DNA of 55,697 nucleotides from an uncultured Eubacteriales bacterium (GTDB taxonomy: Bacteria; Bacillota; Clostridia; Christensenellales; Aristaeellaceae): contig CACYZW010000048.1 in assembly GCA_902778995.1 (NCBI GenBank), positions 1 to 55,697 on the forward strand, read 5' to 3'. The position numbers and the translations under genes are program-made. How positions within the stretch are numbered: position 1 is the stretch's first letter; every line of letters starts with the position of its first letter. The notes below the pieces were generated by a model. The model was not told where the DNA came from. It made no database searches and saw nothing but the letters and a program-made list of their open reading frames with translations. Shown piece by piece: positions 17,635 to 25,810 of the stretch.

Positions 17635-17795
17635 CCACATCCATGTTGATGTCGCCGCCGTCGCCGTCGTCCATGTCCACGGCTATGCCCGTCAGAAAGT
17701 CAAAATTGTCAGTTTCCGGGTCCACTTCCGCGTCCCATCGCTTGCCGGTGAAGCGGAAGAATCGATATAAAGCCGATGCGCAGGCCCCGTTCGCC
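17635..17795 (-). pseudogene. Possible coding remnant
   Basis: Read leftward, one frame encodes a protein-like stretch with LYRFFRFTGKRWDAEVD, FDFLTGIAVDMDDGDGG and INMDVGAYQAV, with no start codon or binding site in front. It runs directly into the R1 copy, with the homology-like part ending at the repeat border. I cannot assign a family. It may be the tail of a gene destroyed by deletion or repeat insertion. Confidence 0.35.
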
Positions 17796-17855
17796 CGTAA
17801 GCCTGCGGCAGTTTCCTGAATGGCTGGCTGTAAGCAAAGAATAACATCAAACTGG

Positions 17856-17884
17856 TTTACTTCTACCGATTTGGATGCTATTAT
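17856..17884 (+). promoter_or_regulatory. Promoter of EamA transporter gene
   Basis: TTTACT (17856-17861), a 17-base spacer and TATTAT (17879-17884). Confidence 0.6.
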
Positions 17885-17929
17885 TGGTGTCGGACTTACG
17901 GCAGATGTTTTTCAGGCGGGGATCAATAC

Positions 17930-18862
17930 ATGGGAAATGGGACACGGAAAGCGGGCAACCGGGAGAAGCTGGGCAACCTGATGCTGATAATGGCGGCGAT
18001 GATCTGGGGCACGGCCTTTGTCGCACAGCGCCAGGGCATGGAGACGATCGAGCCCATAACCTTCGCGGCGGCGCGCATGGTGCTTTCTGCGGCGGTTGTC
18101 GGACTTGTGGCGCTGCTGACCAGCCGGGGAAGCAAGCTGCTCCCTGCCGACAGGGCGCGCAGGCGTCGGGCCAGCATCGCCGGAGGCATCGGCTGCGGCG
18201 TATTCCTTGCGCTGGGAAGCGTCACGCAGCAGATGGGCCTTGTCACAACCACGGCGGGCAAGGCCGGGTTCATCACAGCCATGTACATGCTGTTCGTGCC
18301 CGTCGTCAACTTTATACTGTTCCGGAAGAAAACGACATGGGTTGTTTGGCTGGCAGTGCTGATCGGGCTGACAGGCATGTTCCTGCTGTGCGTGAACGAG
18401 GACTTCAGACTCGAGAGGGGCGACGCGATGGTGTTCGCCTGCGCGTTATTGTTCACGGGCCACATACTCTGCTGCGACCACTTCGCTCCCCTGGGCGACC
18501 CCATCGTCATATCCGCCATCCAGTGTCTCACCGCGGCCCTGATCTGCGGCGCGGGGGCGTTCGCCTTGGAGGAACCCACCTGGGCGAAGGTGGCCTCCGC
18601 CGCAGTGCCGATTGCGTATTGCGGCGTCATGTCCGGCGGCGTGGGCTTTACGCTGCAAATCGTGGCCCAGCGCTTCACAGACCCCACGGTGGCGTCGCTG
18701 TTGATGAGCCTGGAATCGGTGTTCGCGGCCCTTGCCGGTGCGCTGCTGATTGGGGAACGGATGCGGCCCCGGGAGCTGGTGGGCTGCGTGGTGATGTTCG
18801 CCGCCATCCTGCTGGTGCAGTTGCCGGTGGGTCGGCGGGGGAAGGGGGACGCTGAGATATGA
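17930..18862 (+). CDS. EamA/DMT family transporter
   Basis: The 310-residue integral membrane protein has ten hydrophobic segments arranged as two EamA repeats, typical of the drug/metabolite transporter superfamily. Start of repeat 1: LGNLMLIMAAMIWGTAFVAQ; repeat 2 contains SGGVGFTLQIVAQRFTDPT and SLLMSLESVFAALAGALLIGE. The C-terminus is basic (VGRRGKGD). Substrate cannot be predicted. It overlaps the next gene by four bases (ATGA). Confidence 0.9.
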   Translation: MGNGTRKAGNREKLGNLMLIMAAMIWGTAFVAQRQGMETIEPITFAAARMVLSAAVVGLVALLTSRGSKLLPADRARRRRASIAGGIGCGVFLALGSVTQQMGLVTTTAGKAGFITAMYMLFVPVVNFILFRKKTTWVVWLAVLIGLTGMFLLCVNEDFRLERGDAMVFACALLFTGHILCCDHFAPLGDPIVISAIQCLTAALICGAGAFALEEPTWAKVASAAVPIAYCGVMSGGVGFTLQIVAQRFTDPTVASLLMSLESVFAALAGALLIGERMRPRELVGCVVMFAAILLVQLPVGRRGKGDAEI

Positions 18863-19431
18863 CCGTAAGGGACGCGCGCCCGTCGGACGCCGGGGCGCTT
18901 CTGGGGATATACGCCTGGTATGTGCGCCACACCGCCGTCAGCTTTGAATATGAACCGCCGACCCCGGAGGAATTCCGGCGGCGCATGATCCGGACGACCG
19001 CGAAGTATCCCTGGCTGGTGGCCGAGGGGGCGGGCGGACTTCTGGGATACGCCTATGCCGGCCCGTTTAAGGGGCGCGCGGCCTACGACTGGTCCTGCGA
19101 GACCACCGTCTACGTCGCCCGCGAGGCCCGTGGCCGAGGGGTGGGCCGGGCGCTGTATGGCGCGCTGGAAAGGGCATTGCAATCGATGGGCGTGCGCAAC
19201 CTGTACGCCTGTATCGCATACCCCGACCCGGAGGACGAGTACCTGTCCCTCGCCAGTCCCCGCTTTCACGCCCGCATGGGCTATGCCGAGGCGGGGCGCT
19301 TCCACCGCTGCGCCAGCAAGTTCGGGCGCTGGTACGACATGGTCTGGATGGAGAAGTTCATCGGGGGCCACGAGGCGGAGCCGATGCACGTGAAGGCCTA
19401 TGATGGCGCCGGGGCGTTTGGATCGAATTGA
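18859..19431 (+). CDS. GNAT N-acetyltransferase, Pat-like
   Basis: This 190-residue protein is close in pattern to phosphinothricin/methionine-sulfoximine N-acetyltransferases: VRDARPSDAGALLGIYAWYV at the N-terminus, TAVSFEYEPPTPEEF near residue 30, and the acetyl-CoA loop REARGRGVGRALYGALE near 90-106. The end FHRCASKFGRWYDMVWME is also typical. In most bacteria such enzymes acetylate amino-acid analogues. It is translationally coupled to the EamA transporter, which could export the same compound or its product; this is inference. Confidence 0.88.
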   Translation: MTVRDARPSDAGALLGIYAWYVRHTAVSFEYEPPTPEEFRRRMIRTTAKYPWLVAEGAGGLLGYAYAGPFKGRAAYDWSCETTVYVAREARGRGVGRALYGALERALQSMGVRNLYACIAYPDPEDEYLSLASPRFHARMGYAEAGRFHRCASKFGRWYDMVWMEKFIGGHEAEPMHVKAYDGAGAFGSN

Positions 19432-19434
19432 AAA

Positions 19435-19602
19435 GTTACAGCTCAGCCTGCAGCTTCGCAGTAACTGTCGAAGGGGGACAGGTCCCCCTTCGAGACATCC
19501 CCCGACAGATTTTGCTTGATTATTGATAATAATCTGGCCGCAAAATCTGCAAGGATGGCATTTTTACTTCTGGAAAATGGGATTTTCCGCCAGAAAAATG
19601 CC
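19435..19602 (+). repeat. R2 structured repeat, copy 1
   Basis: Four hairpins follow each other. GTTAC...GTAAC; AAGGGGGAC/GTCCCCCTT; CAGATTTTGC (19506-19515) with GCAAAATCTG (19540-19549), enclosing GATTATT (19518-19524) with AATAATC (19528-19534); and GGCATTTTT...TTCTGG with CCGCCAGAAAAATGCC at the end. The sequence recurs at 55536 and, diverged, at 50470. It fills the gap between the GNAT gene and the next gene and could be a non-coding RNA or a mobile palindromic element. Confidence 0.8.
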
Positions 19603-19640
19603 TGCGGGGTCGGCGTACATGCCGCCAGGGAGTTTTGGCC

Positions 19641-20618
19641 ATGGAACCATTCGTCAACCTCGTCTTACTCTTCTTCACCTATTCCATTGCCGGATGGTGC
19701 ATGGAGGTGGCCCTGAAGTATCGACAGTATCACCGCTTTATCAACCGGGGCTTTCTCACGGGGCCCTGGCTGCCCATCTACGGTTCGGGCGCGGTGCTGA
19801 TCACGTTGGCGGTGAACGCGCTGTCCGCCTATGAGCATTCCATCGGCACGACATTTTTGGTTTCCTTCGTGCTGTGCGGGTTGGTGGAGTACGGGGCCAG
19901 CTGGTTCATGGAAAAGAAGTTCCACGCCCGGTGGTGGGATTACAGCAATAAGCCCATGAACCTGAACGGCAGGGTTTGGATCGGCAACCTGATACTCTTC
20001 GGGCTGGCGGGCGTGTTGATCGAGCGCGTTTCCAATCCTTTTCTGCTGAATCTGTTCGGCAAAATCAGCCTTACGGCCAGGGGAATCATCGCGGGCTTCC
20101 TGTCGGCGACCATGGCGGCGGACTATGTGGTGACCCACTTCGTGCTGAAGCTGGTCAAGATCGGCGTCGAAAGCAGCGAGGCGGACAACACCGAGGAGAT
20201 CAGCAAGGAAGTCCGGCTGCTGCTCAGGGACCGCAATTACTTCTATAAGCGCTTTGCCGACGCTTACCCGGAGGTGGTCTATAAGACCGAGCGCATCACC
20301 GAGCGCATGAACGCCATCCGCGCCGAGAGCGAGAGATACCGCCGGGAGGCGGAGGCCCGAAGGGACGCCATGAACCAGAAGCTGCGCCGCGAGGCGGAGG
20401 CCAGAAAGGAAGCGATGAGCCAGAAGCTGGAGCAGAGCCGGGAGCAGCTGGCCGCGTCCCTTGGAACCTCGGGCAATATCCGCAATAGCCTGGTGCGCGA
20501 CCAGCAGGCGCTGATCGACCTGCTGTACGATGAAAACTCGGCCACGGACGAGATGCGGACCCTGAAGGAGAGCATCGACAAGAACCGTGAGCGCCTGAAG
20601 GCGCGGCATGCGCTGTAG
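19641..20618 (+). CDS. CmpB-like putative transporter membrane protein
   Basis: The 325-residue protein matches the family called putative ABC transporter permease (CmpB type), though no partner ATPase is near. Five to six hydrophobic segments fill residues 1-150; the motif FTYSIAGWCMEV near the start, LTGPWLPIYGSGAV near 46 and WWDYSNKPMNLNGRVW near 97 are typical. The C-terminal 130 residues form a long charged coiled coil (ERYRREAEARRDAMNQKL and similar). The ATG at 19641 was chosen over TTG at 19635 for its spacing to AGGGAG. Function is not known. Confidence 0.85.
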   Translation: MEPFVNLVLLFFTYSIAGWCMEVALKYRQYHRFINRGFLTGPWLPIYGSGAVLITLAVNALSAYEHSIGTTFLVSFVLCGLVEYGASWFMEKKFHARWWDYSNKPMNLNGRVWIGNLILFGLAGVLIERVSNPFLLNLFGKISLTARGIIAGFLSATMAADYVVTHFVLKLVKIGVESSEADNTEEISKEVRLLLRDRNYFYKRFADAYPEVVYKTERITERMNAIRAESERYRREAEARRDAMNQKLRREAEARKEAMSQKLEQSREQLAASLGTSGNIRNSLVRDQQALIDLLYDENSATDEMRTLKESIDKNRERLKARHAL

Positions 20619-20659
20619 CCCCTTGCATTGTTAACAAGGCTGTTCTATCATAATAGTAT

Positions 20660-20720
20660 AAGGAAACACCGCACAATGCTCATGGCGCGTCACTGCGCCG
20701 CCCGATTATGCGGCATTTCC
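20660..20720. repeat. R3 repeat before lepA
   Basis: Left end AAGGAAACACCGCACAATGC and right end GATTATGCGGCATTTCC are imperfect inverted repeats shared with the copies at 1001, 40018, 44242 and 45856. Confidence 0.65.
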
Positions 20721-20750
20721 ATGAAATATCATGCCACGGAGGGCTGCGCC

Positions 20751-22556
20751 TTGAAATACGATCAGAGCCGTATCCGCAACTTTTGCATCATTGCCCATAT
20801 CGACCACGGCAAATCTACCCTGGCCGACCGCATTCTGGAAAAGACCGGCGTGATGCAGCTGCGAGACATGACCGACCAGGTGCTGGATTCCATGGAGCTG
20901 GAGCGGGAGCGCGGCATCACCATCAAATCCAAGGCGGTGCGCATGCCCTATACCGCCCGGGACGGACAGGAATACGAGCTGAACCTGATCGATACCCCCG
21001 GCCATGTGGACTTCACCTATGAGGTATCCCGGGCGCTGGCCGCCTGCGAGGGCGCGGTGCTGGTGGTGGACGCCAGCCAGGGCATCGAGGCCCAGACGCT
21101 CGCCAACGTCTACATGGCGCTGGACCACGACCTGGAGATTCGTCCGGTCATCAACAAGATCGACCTGCCCTCGGCCCAGCCCGAGGTGGTGAAGGGCGAG
21201 ATCGAGGATGAGATCGGCATCGACTGCGATGGCTGCCCGCTGGTTTCGGCCAAGCAGGGCGTGGGCATCGAGGAAGTGCTGGAGGACATCGTGAACAACA
21301 TTCCAGCCCCCCAGGACGATTTGGACGCCCCCTTGCAGGCGCTGATCTTCGATTCCTATTACGACAATTATCGCGGGGCCATTTCCTCGGTGCGGGTCAA
21401 GGCCGGCAGCGTAAAAGTGGGCGACCGCATCCGCATGATGGCGGGCAAGTGCGAATTTGACGTGACGGAGGTGGGCGCCTACCTGCCCCTGGGCTACAGC
21501 CCGCGGGAGAGCCTGAACGCCGGCGAGGTGGGCTACATCGCCGCCTCCATCAAGGACATTGCCGACATCCATGTGGGCGACACCATCACCCTAGCGAACA
21601 ATCCCGCCGCCGAGCCCCTGCCGGGCTACAAGCCGGTGCTGCCGATGGTCTACTGCGGCATCTATCCCGCCGACGGCGCGGACTACGAAAGCCTGCGGGA
21701 CGCGCTGGAGAAGCTGCGCTTGAACGACGCGGCCCTGTCCTATGAGCCGGAGACCTCGGTGGCCCTGGGCTATGGCTTCCGCTGCGGTTTCCTGGGGCTT
21801 TTGCACATGGAGATCATACAGCAGCGCCTGGAGCGGGAATTCGACCTGGACCTGGTCACCACCGCCCCCAGCGTGGTGTATAAGGTCATCAAGACCGACG
21901 GGGAGACGGTGTTTATCGACAACCCCACCAACCTGCCGCCGGTACAGGAGATCGACTGGATGGAGGAGCCCATGGTGGACGCCCAGGTGATCACGCCCCA
22001 GGACTATGTGGGCGCGATCATGGAGCTTTGCCAGGACAAGCGAGGCACCTTCCGGGATATGAAGTACATCGAGGGCGGGCGCGTGCTGCTGAAATACGAC
22101 CTTCCCCTCAACGAGGTCATCTACGACTTCTTCGATCAGCTCAAGAGTCGCACCCGGGGCTACGCCTCCTTCGATTATGAATTGAAGGGCTACGAGCGCA
22201 GCGATCTGGTGAAGCTGGACATGCTCCTCAACGGCGAACAGTGCGACGCGCTGTCGATCATCGTGCACCGGGACCGGGCCTATCCCAGGGGCCGCAGCAT
22301 TGCCGAGAAATTGAAGGACGCCATACCGCGCCAGTTGTTCGAGATACCGATCCAGGCGGCCATCGGCGGCAAGGTCATCGCCCGGGAGACCGTGAAGGCG
22401 CTCCGGAAGGACGTGCTGGCCAAGTGCTACGGCGGCGACATCTCCCGCAAGAAGAAGCTGCTGGAAAAGCAGAAGGAGGGCAAGAAGCGCATGCGCCAGG
22501 TGGGTAGCGTGAGCGTGCCCAGCGAGGCGTTTATGGCGGTTTTGAAGATGGACTGA
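20751..22556 (+). CDS. lepA: Elongation factor 4 (LepA)
   Basis: The 601-residue GTPase acts on the ribosome, where LepA/EF4 has been linked to back-translocation and initiation or assembly. G motifs are intact: AHIDHGKST near residue 16, [18 protein letters not shown] near 83 and NKIDLP near 137. The C-terminal LepA-specific end ([19 protein letters not shown]) is complete. The start is TTG at 20751, eight bases after ACGGAGGG; this gives the usual family length. An in-frame ATG at 20721 directly follows the R3 repeat and lacks a good binding site. HemW lies downstream, a common arrangement. Confidence 0.95.
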   Translation: MKYDQSRIRNFCIIAHIDHGKSTLADRILEKTGVMQLRDMTDQVLDSMELERERGITIKSKAVRMPYTARDGQEYELNLIDTPGHVDFTYEVSRALAACEGAVLVVDASQGIEAQTLANVYMALDHDLEIRPVINKIDLPSAQPEVVKGEIEDEIGIDCDGCPLVSAKQGVGIEEVLEDIVNNIPAPQDDLDAPLQALIFDSYYDNYRGAISSVRVKAGSVKVGDRIRMMAGKCEFDVTEVGAYLPLGYSPRESLNAGEVGYIAASIKDIADIHVGDTITLANNPAAEPLPGYKPVLPMVYCGIYPADGADYESLRDALEKLRLNDAALSYEPETSVALGYGFRCGFLGLLHMEIIQQRLEREFDLDLVTTAPSVVYKVIKTDGETVFIDNPTNLPPVQEIDWMEEPMVDAQVITPQDYVGAIMELCQDKRGTFRDMKYIEGGRVLLKYDLPLNEVIYDFFDQLKSRTRGYASFDYELKGYERSDLVKLDMLLNGEQCDALSIIVHRDRAYPRGRSIAEKLKDAIPRQLFEIPIQAAIGGKVIARETVKALRKDVLAKCYGGDISRKKKLLEKQKEGKKRMRQVGSVSVPSEAFMAVLKMD

Positions 22557-22733
22557 GCCCTTTGAATTGAAAATGAAGCACGATAATTGGTTGGGCGAAA
22601 TGGACGGCACGACTGGCACGGGCGACATGGCCCGTCGTTTGATTCTGCAAAAGAGAAAAGGCTTTCAATTCTCAATGCTCTGTTTTCAATGTTCAATTGC
22701 CGCCTTTGGAATGAACGGGACAGGAGGACTTCC

Positions 22734-23882
22734 ATGAAGCCTCTGTCCCTTTATGTCCATATCCCCTTCTGCGCCGCGAAGTGCGCCTATTGCGATTTCG
22801 CGTCCTATCCGAGGCGGGAAACGGACTGGGGACGGTATTTTGACGCGCTGTTGGATGAAATCAGATTTTGGTCTGGACCGACGGGCTTCGGCCGGCTGTC
22901 CGAAAGCTATCGCGTGATTTCGATGTTCATTGGCGGCGGCACGCCCACACTTGTGGACCCAGAGCGCATTCAGGCGGTGATCGAAGCCTGCCGGGGCATC
23001 GCTCCCTTTGACGGGGCTGTAGAGATCACCGTGGAGGGCAATCCGGGCACGCTGTCGCCCGACAGGCTGGCCGTCTATCGCCGGACCGGGGTCAACCGGC
23101 TTTCCCTCGGGGCCCAGAGCTTTGACGAAGGCCTGCTGAAATCCCTGGGCCGCATCCACACAGCCGGGCAGATCGGCGAGGCCGTGGCCATGGCGCGGGC
23201 GGCGGGCTTTGGAAATATCAACCTCGATTTGATGTACGCCCTGCCGGGGCAGACGATGGATCAATGGCGGGCGGCGCTGGATGCCGCCGTCGCCCTGGAC
23301 GTCGAACACATCTCCGCCTACAGCCTGATCGTGGAGGACGGAACGCCCATGGCGGCGCGGGTGGCGTCGGGCGCGGCCCTGCTGCCCGACGACGACGGGG
23401 TGAACGCCATGCAGCGCGCGGCCATCGCCCGTCTGGCCGGCGCGGGCTATGACCGCTACGAGATTTCAAACTACGCCAGGCCAGGCTATGCCTGCCGCCA
23501 CAATCTGGTCTATTGGAACCGGGGGGAATACCTGGGCCTGGGCTGCGCCGCCCATTCGCTGCTGGGCGGCTGCCGGTTTCACAATCCGGAATCGCTGGAC
23601 GCCTACCTTTCCGGCAAACGCATGCTGGAAGTGACCTGGCTCACCCGGCGGGACGCGATGGAGGAGACGCTGATGCTGTCCACCCGCACGGTTCGGGGCC
23701 TGGATACGGCGGCATGGGCGGAGGCCTTCGAAGAACCCTTTCAGATGGGTCGTGAAGCGGCGCTTGAACGGCTTCAAAGGGGTGGCCTTATCGAAATCGG
23801 GGACGGCTTTGTGCGGCTGACCCCCCGGGGGATGGAAGTTCAAAACGCAGTGGTGCTTGAGCTTACAGGAGATATGGAATGA
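22734..23882 (+). CDS. hemW: Radical SAM heme chaperone HemW
   Basis: The 382-residue protein has the radical SAM cluster motif CAAKCAYC (residues 13-20), the SAM-binding FIGGGTPT near 66 and the HemW-type NLVYW-rich C-terminal part (YARPGYACRHNLVYWN). HemW proteins were long annotated as oxygen-independent coproporphyrinogen oxidases but lack that activity and bind heme. The hallmark spacing CxxxCxxC without the extra cysteine of HemN supports HemW. CAGGAGG precedes the ATG. The next gene begins inside its stop (ATGA), so the two are coupled. Confidence 0.93.
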   Translation: MKPLSLYVHIPFCAAKCAYCDFASYPRRETDWGRYFDALLDEIRFWSGPTGFGRLSESYRVISMFIGGGTPTLVDPERIQAVIEACRGIAPFDGAVEITVEGNPGTLSPDRLAVYRRTGVNRLSLGAQSFDEGLLKSLGRIHTAGQIGEAVAMARAAGFGNINLDLMYALPGQTMDQWRAALDAAVALDVEHISAYSLIVEDGTPMAARVASGAALLPDDDGVNAMQRAAIARLAGAGYDRYEISNYARPGYACRHNLVYWNRGEYLGLGCAAHSLLGGCRFHNPESLDAYLSGKRMLEVTWLTRRDAMEETLMLSTRTVRGLDTAAWAEAFEEPFQMGREAALERLQRGGLIEIGDGFVRLTPRGMEVQNAVVLELTGDME

Positions 23883-25720
23883 ACGGAAGGAACGCATGGA
23901 TCAAATGCCTGACGCTGGCGCTATGCCTGTGCACGCTGCTGTCTGCGCCCCGGACACGGGCGGAGCAGGGGAACGGCAAGGGCGCGGACATCACGAAAAA
24001 GTGCGCGTTCAAGGTGTCCGAGGGCAATAAAGGCAAGATGCTGGACGGCAACGCCGGTTCGATTTGGAGCTATAAGCACAAGGGCGCCTACGTGGGGATC
24101 AAGCTGCCCAAGGACGTGGAGGCCGGCTGGCTGCGGGTGGAGTGGCTGTTTGACCCCAAGGCCTACGAGCTGATCGAATACGACGCCGACATGAACGTGC
24201 TGCGCCAGCGCACCCAGGCGGACATGTTCCCCAACATCTACAGCATGTACGAGCTGCTGCCCGGGACGAAGTTCATCCAGCTGAAGCTGACGGCGAAGGA
24301 TCAGTCCATCTGCCGGATCGGGGTGTATTCCAGCGGGGAGCTGCCGGCGGACGTTCAGCTGTGGAACCCACCGGTGGACAAGGCCGACCTGATGGTGGTC
24401 TCCGCCCATCAGGACGACGAGATCATCTTCCTGGGCGGCACGATTCCCTACTACGCCGTCGCGCTGAAAAAGCCCACCGTGGTGGTATACATGGCCAACT
24501 GCGCCCGCTACCGCAGGGCCGAGGCGCTGAACGCGCTGTGGAAGATGGGCGTTCGGGACTATCCCGATTTCATCAACCTGCCGGACGAAAAGGTGGGCTC
24601 CATCGAGGCGGGCATCAAGCTGTGGGGCGGCAAGGACAACATACTGTCCCTGGTGGTCGAGCGCATCCGACGCTACAAGCCGGAGGTCATCGTCACCCAG
24701 GATTTGAACGGCGAGTACGGCCACAACCAGCACAAGATCACCGCCCGCTGCATGAAGTACGCCATCGACGCCGCCGCCGACCCGTCCCAGTATCCGGAAT
24801 CGGCTGAAAAATACGGCGCCTGGCAGGTGAAGAAGCTGTATCATCACCTGTACAAGGAAAACGCAATGGTCATGGACTGGGAGACGCCCCTGGAGGCCCT
24901 GGGCGGCAAGACCGCGCTGGAGGTGGCCAAGATTGGCATGAAGGAGCACAGCTCTCAGACGGGGGCCTATGCCGTCAAGAGCCACGGCACCTACGACAAT
25001 TCCAAGTTCGGCCTGTACTTCACCACCGTCGGCGAGGACGAAGCGAAGAACGACTTTTTCGAGCACATCGACCCGGACGCCTCCGCCGCATACCTGGCGA
25101 CCCACGCAGCCGAGATCGAAGGCCAGAAGGCCGCTGCCGCCGCCGAGCTCGCCGCCGCGGCCCAGACCGCCGAAGCGGAGCCTGACGACGCTGAAGGCGA
25201 AGATACCGGGGAGACGGGCGAGGAAGCACCCTCCGAAGACGGGACAGGAGAAGGGGACATGCCGTCTGACGACGCGACGGAAGCGTCCGAAGGCGATATG
25301 GCGGAGGAAGCCTTCAACGCCGGGGACGACGAGGCCGACCAGGCCCCGGAGGAAACCGAAGACGATGCGGAAGGCGCGGAAGCAGAAACGACAGAAGCAG
25401 AAACGCCGGAAACAGAAACGTCGGAGAAAGAAACGCCGACTGAGGATTTCCCGGATTCGACGCCGGGCGAAAGCGACGACATCGTCGAGGGCCAGGAGGG
25501 CGTCCAGGCGGCGGGTCAGCTGCTTGTGGCGTCGGAAACGGCCAATGCCGATAATCCGCCGCAGACGGCCGCAGGTCCCGTCGCCGTCCGTGAGAACGGC
25601 GGCAGCCCGCTGCTGCTCATCGCGCTGATCGGCGTGGGCGTGGCCGTCGTAGGGGCGGCCGGCTGGTTTGGCTGGCGGTCCATGCAGGGCCGCAGGCGGC
25701 ACAGGCGGCGCAGAAGATAG
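23879..25720 (+). CDS. Exported, membrane-anchored PIG-L/LmbE-like hydrolase
   Basis: This 613-residue protein has a signal peptide (1-28), a beta-rich N-terminal domain (about 30-160), a PIG-L/LmbE-type deacetylase domain (about 165-400), an acidic Glu/Asp/Thr-rich stretch (about 415-555), a transmembrane segment (LLLIALIGVGVAVVGAAGWF) and a very basic tail. The zinc motif reads SAHQDDEIIF instead of the usual AHPDDE, and the second motif GEYGHNQHK near 281 is intact. PIG-L enzymes remove acetyl groups from N-acetylglucosamine-type substrates; here it would work outside the cell, held to the membrane. It is coupled to hemW but lies directly upstream of the CotH/VTC cluster, where a cell-surface role would fit. 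Confidence 0.85.
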   Translation: MNGRNAWIKCLTLALCLCTLLSAPRTRAEQGNGKGADITKKCAFKVSEGNKGKMLDGNAGSIWSYKHKGAYVGIKLPKDVEAGWLRVEWLFDPKAYELIEYDADMNVLRQRTQADMFPNIYSMYELLPGTKFIQLKLTAKDQSICRIGVYSSGELPADVQLWNPPVDKADLMVVSAHQDDEIIFLGGTIPYYAVALKKPTVVVYMANCARYRRAEALNALWKMGVRDYPDFINLPDEKVGSIEAGIKLWGGKDNILSLVVERIRRYKPEVIVTQDLNGEYGHNQHKITARCMKYAIDAAADPSQYPESAEKYGAWQVKKLYHHLYKENAMVMDWETPLEALGGKTALEVAKIGMKEHSSQTGAYAVKSHGTYDNSKFGLYFTTVGEDEAKNDFFEHIDPDASAAYLATHAAEIEGQKAAAAAELAAAAQTAEAEPDDAEGEDTGETGEEAPSEDGTGEGDMPSDDATEASEGDMAEEAFNAGDDEADQAPEETEDDAEGAEAETTEAETPETETSEKETPTEDFPDSTPGESDDIVEGQEGVQAAGQLLVASETANADNPPQTAAGPVAVRENGGSPLLLIALIGVGVAVVGAAGWFGWRSMQGRRRHRRRRR

Positions 25721-25723
25721 GGC

Positions 25724-25752
25724 TTGTTATCTTTACCAATCTATATTATAAT
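25724..25752 (+). promoter_or_regulatory. Promoter of the CotH/VTC operon with palindrome
   Basis: TTGTTA (25724-25729), a 17-base spacer and TATAAT (25747-25752). The -10 lies within a perfect 16-base palindrome, CTATATTATAATATAG (25741-25756), which could be an operator. Confidence 0.6.
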
Positions 25753-25810
25753 ATAGAAGTATATTCATAAGCAAACGCCAGAATGGACGATTCGATAGCG
25801 GAGGAACCGA

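Noticed and set aside
22557-22733. Gap between lepA and hemW as an RNA gene
   Set aside because: It has short inverted similarity (TTGAATTGAAAATG against CAATTCTCAATG) but no strong fold, promoter or second copy in the window.
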